A stretch of DNA of 40,604 nt. It comes from JACCZZ01 sp044227805. GTDB taxonomy: Bacteria > Bacteroidota > Bacteroidia > Chitinophagales > UBA10324. This document shows positions 36,360 through 40,604 of the stretch, one piece after another; within the stretch, counting starts at the first letter, position 1, and each line of letters starts with the position of its first letter. The notes beneath the pieces are model-generated. The model was not told where the DNA came from. It did no database searches and was given only the letters and a program-made list of their open reading frames with translations. The stretch is taken from contig JBGAWA010000023.1 of the NCBI GenBank assembly GCA_044227805.1, positions 1 through 40,604 of the forward strand. Reading direction: 5' to 3'. A program made the position numbers and the translations under genes.

Positions 36360-37424
36360 ATGAAATTGCCGTTCACCGGTTTCCTGTTCACCCTGTTTTT
36401 TGTATCATTTAGCTTCCCTCCATCAATTATGGCGCAGCCTGTCAATCCTATCTCCAGTCACCCGATTGCCATCGCCATTCATGGTGGTGCGAGTAACATC
36501 AAAAAGATGAACCTCTCCGCCGCACAGGAGAAAGCCTACCGGGATACGATGGAACTTGCTTTGAAGGCGGGCTACACCGTCCTTCAACAGGGCGGTACGA
36601 GTGTTGATGCTGTGGTGGCCGCTATCAAAGTGATGGAGAATTCCGTTCTCTTTAATGCCGGCAAAGGATCGGTAATCACCCATGATGGTACTATTGAAAT
36701 GGATGCGGCTATCATGAATGGCAAAACGCTAAAGGCCGGTGCATTAACCGGTGTGAAAACCATAAAAAATCCCATTACCGCCGCACGCAGCATTATGGAC
36801 AGCTGCAAATTTGTTTTCCTGTCGGGAAAAGGTGCCGAAGATTTTGCCAGCGAACAAGGTATTGAGATGGCCGACACCGCTTATTTCTTCACGCAGTACC
36901 GTATGGATCAATTGCAACGCGCGCTGAAAGGCGATACTACACCGCTTGATCACAGCGATACAACCGGTATGATTCTCCCGGCTGATGGCATCCGTTCATC
37001 CAATGAAAAGTTTGGTACGGTGGGTTGTGTTGCAGTGGACCGCTATGGTGACCTTGCGGCAGGAACCTCCACTGGCGGCATTGTTAACAAGCAATACAAC
37101 CGCATCGGCGACTCTCCGCTGATCGGCAGCGGTACCTATGCCAACAATAAAACATGCGCTGTGTCTTGCACCGGCAGAGGCGAGGAGTTTATCAGGCACG
37201 TGGTGGCTTATGATATTTCGGCACTGATGCAATACCGGGTGATCAATTTGCACGATGCCGCTAACTATGTCATCAAAGACAAACTCGTAAAGGCCGGTGG
37301 CAGAGGCGGCTGCATCGCCATGGATAAAAACGGGCATATTGAGATGCCGTTTAACACCGATGGAATGTTCAGAGGCTACATCAATACAAAAGGCCTCTTA
37401 AAAATCTCCATCTATGAAGAGTAA
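36360..37424 (+). CDS. Exported isoaspartyl peptidase/L-asparaginase (Ntn hydrolase)
   Basis: This is probably a self-cleaving threonine hydrolase of family T2, acting on isoaspartyl peptides or asparagine in the periplasm. An N-terminal signal peptide (LFTLFFVSFSFPPSIMAQP) is followed by AIHGGASNIKK, GGTSVDAVVAAIKVMENSVLFNAGKGSV split over the alpha subunit, and the cleavage site FGTVGCVAVD with nucleophile Thr220. The beta-subunit segment GDLAAGTSTGG supplies the substrate pocket, and IGSGTYANNKTCAVSCTGRGEEFIR is also typical. At 354 residues it is normal for the family, apart from the signal. It is preceded by the possible terminator at 36238 and is probably transcribed alone. Confidence 0.9.
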   Translation: MKLPFTGFLFTLFFVSFSFPPSIMAQPVNPISSHPIAIAIHGGASNIKKMNLSAAQEKAYRDTMELALKAGYTVLQQGGTSVDAVVAAIKVMENSVLFNAGKGSVITHDGTIEMDAAIMNGKTLKAGALTGVKTIKNPITAARSIMDSCKFVFLSGKGAEDFASEQGIEMADTAYFFTQYRMDQLQRALKGDTTPLDHSDTTGMILPADGIRSSNEKFGTVGCVAVDRYGDLAAGTSTGGIVNKQYNRIGDSPLIGSGTYANNKTCAVSCTGRGEEFIRHVVAYDISALMQYRVINLHDAANYVIKDKLVKAGGRGGCIAMDKNGHIEMPFNTDGMFRGYINTKGLLKISIYEE

Positions 37425-37544
37425 CATAACGCCGCAAACGCACATCTTGCAGTTCAGACCATACTACACCAATATTGAGGTTATCACTGTTTGCAGTTAG
37501 CAATGCTGTAGAAGTAATATGGAATATTTCATACTTCTGGTGGC

Positions 37545-37571
37545 TTGCATCCTGAATTTTCCATAATTTTG
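37545..37571 (+). promoter_or_regulatory. Possible promoter before citrate synthase (TTG-N16-TAATTTTG)
   Basis: TAATTTTG (37564-37571) matches TAnnTTTG fully, with TTG at 37545-37547 sixteen bases before it. The start codon is 25 bases downstream, a normal leader for this phylum. Confidence 0.45.
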
Positions 37572-37596
37572 AGAACTTTAAAACTTACACGATAAG

Positions 37597-38946
37597 ATGG
37601 GTTACATCAAAGATAAATTTGCCGCCAAAGCATTTCCGATGGCAGCCGAAATAAAAGAGCTGATAAAGAACCATAGTGATGTGGTGCTCGGATCATATAC
37701 TATCGGCCAGGCTTATGGCGGAATGAAAAGTATCATTGCCCTGGTAACCGAAACATCCTTGCTCGATGCCAATGAAGGTATCCGTTTTCGCGGTTATACA
37801 ATTCCTGAACTGCGGGAAAAACTTCCTCATCTTGAAACCTGCAGCGAGCCGCTTCCGGAAGGCCTCTTCTACCTGCTGCTCCTGGATGAAATTCCCAACT
37901 ATAAAGATGTACAGCACGTGGCCAACGTCTGGGCCCGTCGTGCTATCGTCCCTTTGCATGTGTTCAAAGCCATTGACCGACTGCCCCGTGATATGCACCC
38001 GATGACGCAGTTCAGCATCGGCATCATGGCTATGCAAACCGAATCAAACTTTAGCAGGGCCTACCGGGATGGTATCAGCAAGAAAGATTATTGGGATCCG
38101 ATGTATGAAGATGTGATGACACTCATTGCGCGCCTTCCCAGGGTAGCTGCTTATATCTATCGCCGCTCCTACAAAAAGGGTAAACACATTGAACCCAATC
38201 CCGACCTCGACTGGGCCGCCAATTTCGCGCACATGCTGGGTTTCGATCAACCCGACTTCTACAGCTATATGCGTTTGTTTCTTACCATACATGCTGATCA
38301 TGAAGGCGGCAATGTATCTGCCCATGCTACTCATCTCGTAGGCTCCACACTCAGTGATGCCTACCTGTCATTCGCTTCCGGCATGAATGGCTTGGCCGGC
38401 CCGCTGCATGGACTTGCCAATCAGGAAGTGATACGTTGGATACTGGAAATGAAGAAGAAACTGGGCAAAGGCAAACTCACGAAAGAAGAAATTGAAAAAT
38501 ATATCCGGCAGACGCTTTCAGAAGGTAAGGTAGTGCCCGGCTATGGCCACGCAGTGCTGCGTAAAACAGATCCGCGTTTCCTGGCACAAATGGAATTTGC
38601 CAAACAACATTGCCCGGATGATGAACTGGTTAATATCGTCTGGAATGTATATGAGGTTGCTCCGAAAATCTTAGGCGAATCAGGTAAAATCAAAAACCCA
38701 TGGCCGAATGTGGATGCACATTCCGGTTCGCTATTGGTGCACTACGGATTAGTGGAATATGATTTCTATACCGTCCTCTTCGGTGTGTCGCGGGCATTGG
38801 GTGTGTTGGCTTCACTGGTCTGGGACCGCGCACTCGGTCAAGGCATTGAACGGCCTAAATCCGTTACCACCGGCTGGATTAAGGACTTTATTGCAAAGCA
38901 AGAAGCCCGGAAAGAAACACCGGCCAGTATAGCAACAGCAGAATAA
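37597..38946 (+). CDS. gltA: Citrate synthase, mitochondrial-type
   Basis: Condenses oxaloacetate and acetyl-CoA to citrate in the TCA cycle. The 449-residue protein carries all three catalytic positions: His271 in GPLHGLANQ, His318 in GYGHAVLRKTDPR and Asp373 in NVDAHSG. HADHEGGNVSAHATHLVGS and the FASGMNGLAGPLH run read like the eukaryotic mitochondrial enzyme rather than the shorter hexameric type II enzyme of Escherichia coli, a feature shared by some Bacteroidota. The start at 37597 follows a TAATTTTG -7 box and leader. It is probably monocistronic. Confidence 0.95.
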   Translation: MGYIKDKFAAKAFPMAAEIKELIKNHSDVVLGSYTIGQAYGGMKSIIALVTETSLLDANEGIRFRGYTIPELREKLPHLETCSEPLPEGLFYLLLLDEIPNYKDVQHVANVWARRAIVPLHVFKAIDRLPRDMHPMTQFSIGIMAMQTESNFSRAYRDGISKKDYWDPMYEDVMTLIARLPRVAAYIYRRSYKKGKHIEPNPDLDWAANFAHMLGFDQPDFYSYMRLFLTIHADHEGGNVSAHATHLVGSTLSDAYLSFASGMNGLAGPLHGLANQEVIRWILEMKKKLGKGKLTKEEIEKYIRQTLSEGKVVPGYGHAVLRKTDPRFLAQMEFAKQHCPDDELVNIVWNVYEVAPKILGESGKIKNPWPNVDAHSGSLLVHYGLVEYDFYTVLFGVSRALGVLASLVWDRALGQGIERPKSVTTGWIKDFIAKQEARKETPASIATAE

Positions 38947-39472
38947 TCTGAATCTTCTAAAAGGTCAGTCTTAAGCAATATTGAGACACATTCTCTGATG
39001 ACCTTTTGCTGCACAAGCAAATTCCTGACAGGCCACGCCCTGCGCAAACATGGTCCGGAAAAAAATAACGGGATATGGGTTGGCAGTAACGTAATCTTTC
39101 CTGGCAAACGAAAGCAGCATGGCCGCCAGGTCACAATAAAAAGCACTGATAAAGCAAAAAGCAAACTCGAGAAGAATTGCTCGCAGTGAAGAGATGATCA
39201 AAGATGAAAAGCGTTCAAATACATCAATTTGCCACTGCAGGTAAAAAGTCTGTAAAATGTCTTACATATTTTGTGATGGACACTTCAGCTATAAATAACA
39301 GTCTTTGACACCGTGAATTTATATACCTTTAATTACTGTATTGGGTGCTTGTGTACTTGTTTTAGAAAAGACGACTTCATAAAGTTTATATGCACCATAC
39401 AGATGATACCTGACTCTCTTCAATAACCTGAACCAATTACTTCCATCTACTGATCATTAAAAATTAATCCTG
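38947..39472. other. Intergenic region without a supportable gene
   Basis: A 63-codon frame at 38998-39189 has no homology I recognise and no signal. AAAAGGTCA (38959-38967) and TGACCTTTT (38999-39007) form a perfect nine-base inverted repeat just after the gltA stop, a possible weak terminator. A promoter-like TTTG (39304-39307)-N16-TACCTTTA (39324-39331) could drive the sulfatase gene with a leader of about 140 bases. Confidence 0.45.
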
Positions 39473-40604
39473 ATGAAACATCAAATCAAATTACTGTTAC
39501 CGCTTGTCATTATTACGATACTTGCCGTTAGTTGCAATCAGCAACCCAAGACAGTAGCCGCAAATCCGGCCTCGACAGATTTTAACGGCGATGTCAAACT
39601 GGATGTCCGCGATTCAAAAGCCGACTGGGCGCCATTTATCCGTAAAAAAGCGCCGGCGGGTTCGCCAAACAATCTCATCATTCTGTATGATGATACGGGC
39701 CTCGCTGCCTGGTCACCCTATGGAGGCAGAATCAACATGCCGACTTTGGATAAGCTGGCAGCCGATGGATTAACATACACGCAATGGCACACGGTGGCAC
39801 TTTGTTCTCCAACCCGTTCCTGTATTAACACCGGCCGCAACCACAACCTCAATGGCATGGGTGCCATCACGGAAGGTTCCAACGGCTTTCCGGGTTACAG
39901 TTGCCAATTACCTGCACAGGCAGCCACCATGGCACAAATATTAAATGACAATGGATGGAGTACTTTCTGGATTGGCAAAGATCATAATGTACCGGAGACT
40001 GATCTCTCGGCAGGTGCCAACAAGAGTCAGTGGCCCTTGCAGCAGGGATATGATCGTTTTTATGGTTTTATCGGTGGAGAAACGAATCAGTTTTATCCTG
40101 ATTTGACGGAAGATAATCATGCTATTGAGCAACCGTACGGGCCTGAAAAGGGTTATCACTTATCAAAAGATCTCGCTGACCAGGCGATCAAAATGATCAG
40201 CGATCAAAAATCTGCGAACCCTTCCAAGCCATGGTTCATGTGGTATTGTCCCGGCGCCAACCATGCACCGCATCAAGCCCCGAAGGATTATATTGCTAAG
40301 TATAAAGGCAAATTTGATGATGGCTATGATGCCTACCGGAAATGGGTGTTGCCGCGGATGATTGAAAGAGGCATTTTACCCGAGGGTACCCAACTCACTG
40401 AATTCAATCCGATGCCTGAAGATCAGGCCGCTCCCGGAGATTTTGTCCGTCCTTGGAATACACTCAGTGATGATGAGAAGAAATTATTCTCCCGTCTCTG
40501 CGAAGTATATGCGGCATTCTCTGAATATACCGATGTGGAGATTGGCAGGATCATCGACCATCTAAAAGCATCCGGCCAATACGATAATACCATAATCATG
40601 TATG
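39473..40604 (+). CDS. Sulfatase (arylsulfatase-type) lipoprotein, truncated by the window edge
   Basis: The visible 377 codons belong to a formylglycine-dependent sulfatase that hydrolyses sulfate esters. The lipoprotein signal MKHQIKLLLPLVIITILAVSC has lipobox AVSC with Cys21. ILYDDTGLAAWSPYGGRI provides the metal-binding aspartates. CSPTR with Cys111 is the sulfatase signature whose cysteine is converted to formylglycine, followed by the usual TGRNHNLNGMG. Further on are GKDHNVPETD and HAPHQAPKDY, typical of arylsulfatases acting on large or small aryl substrates. The frame is open at base 40604, so the C-terminal part is missing. No sulfatase-maturating enzyme gene lies in the window. Confidence 0.9.
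   Translation, partial: MKHQIKLLLPLVIITILAVSCNQQPKTVAANPASTDFNGDVKLDVRDSKADWAPFIRKKAPAGSPNNLIILYDDTGLAAWSPYGGRINMPTLDKLAADGLTYTQWHTVALCSPTRSCINTGRNHNLNGMGAITEGSNGFPGYSCQLPAQAATMAQILNDNGWSTFWIGKDHNVPETDLSAGANKSQWPLQQGYDRFYGFIGGETNQFYPDLTEDNHAIEQPYGPEKGYHLSKDLADQAIKMISDQKSANPSKPWFMWYCPGANHAPHQAPKDYIAKYKGKFDDGYDAYRKWVLPRMIERGILPEGTQLTEFNPMPEDQAAPGDFVRPWNTLSDDEKKLFSRLCEVYAAFSEYTDVEIGRIIDHLKASGQYDNTIIMY

Noticed and set aside
38998..39189. 63-codon plus-strand frame between gltA and the sulfatase
   Set aside because: It shows no domain, no signal and no promoter or coupling, and one side overlaps an inverted repeat.

Overview
The window looks like a draft or metagenome-derived scaffold from a Bacteroidota species, probably near Chitinophagales or Sphingobacteriales. 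The evidence is five large secreted proteins ending in type IX secretion (T9SS) C-terminal sorting domains, LytS/LytTR two-component genes, DUF2490, a GH106-like lipoprotein, AT-rich TAnnTTTG-like -7 boxes, and a lack of strong Shine-Dalgarno sites. One N at 5886 sits at the end of a broken tandem copy, so the assembly is suspect there. No rRNA, tRNA or CRISPR was found.

Layout. 1-5324: an AT-rich delta-60-repeat T9SS protein, a convergent GH106-like glycosidase lipoprotein, and a pentapeptide-repeat protein with a TIR-like C-terminal domain. 5563-9465: a tandemly duplicated TPR sensor kinase (first copy cut off at the N), a LytTR response regulator and a lone receiver domain. 9585-18218: an 8.6 kb gene for a 2877-residue surface protein with three NHL propellers, two PA14-like modules, a LamG domain, a MopE-like Asp-rich motif and a T9SS signal, followed by a clear intrinsic terminator. 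18418-22729: a YdeI/DUF1801-type protein, DUF4256, a T9SS-exported lysyl oxidase homologue with copper-site and quinone-cofactor residues conserved, and a divergent PRPP synthetase. 22862-24446: a decayed IS110-family element with structured flanks. 24447-24929: folK on the minus strand.

25276-36224 is a compact seven-gene run: two paralogous SBBP-type beta-propeller T9SS proteins, a SIMIBI-like P-loop protein, an ABC half-transporter overlapping it by one base, a small lipoprotein overlapping the transporter, a YD-like secreted protein, and a DUF2490 outer-membrane barrel coupled through TGATG. It looks like a co-expressed cell-envelope system with no name I recognise. 36360-40604: an exported isoaspartyl peptidase/asparaginase, a mitochondrial-type citrate synthase, and the start of a sulfatase lipoprotein that runs off the window.

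The two observations I would follow first are the lysyl oxidase homologue, a possible bacterial protein cross-linking or amine-oxidising enzyme sent out by T9SS, and the seven-gene propeller/ABC cluster. Further structure worth attention is a dispersed palindrome related to TTTAACCC-ATTTTTC/GAAAAAT-GGGTTAAA in several intergenic gaps, and possible guide-RNA-like hairpins upstream of the IS110 remnant.
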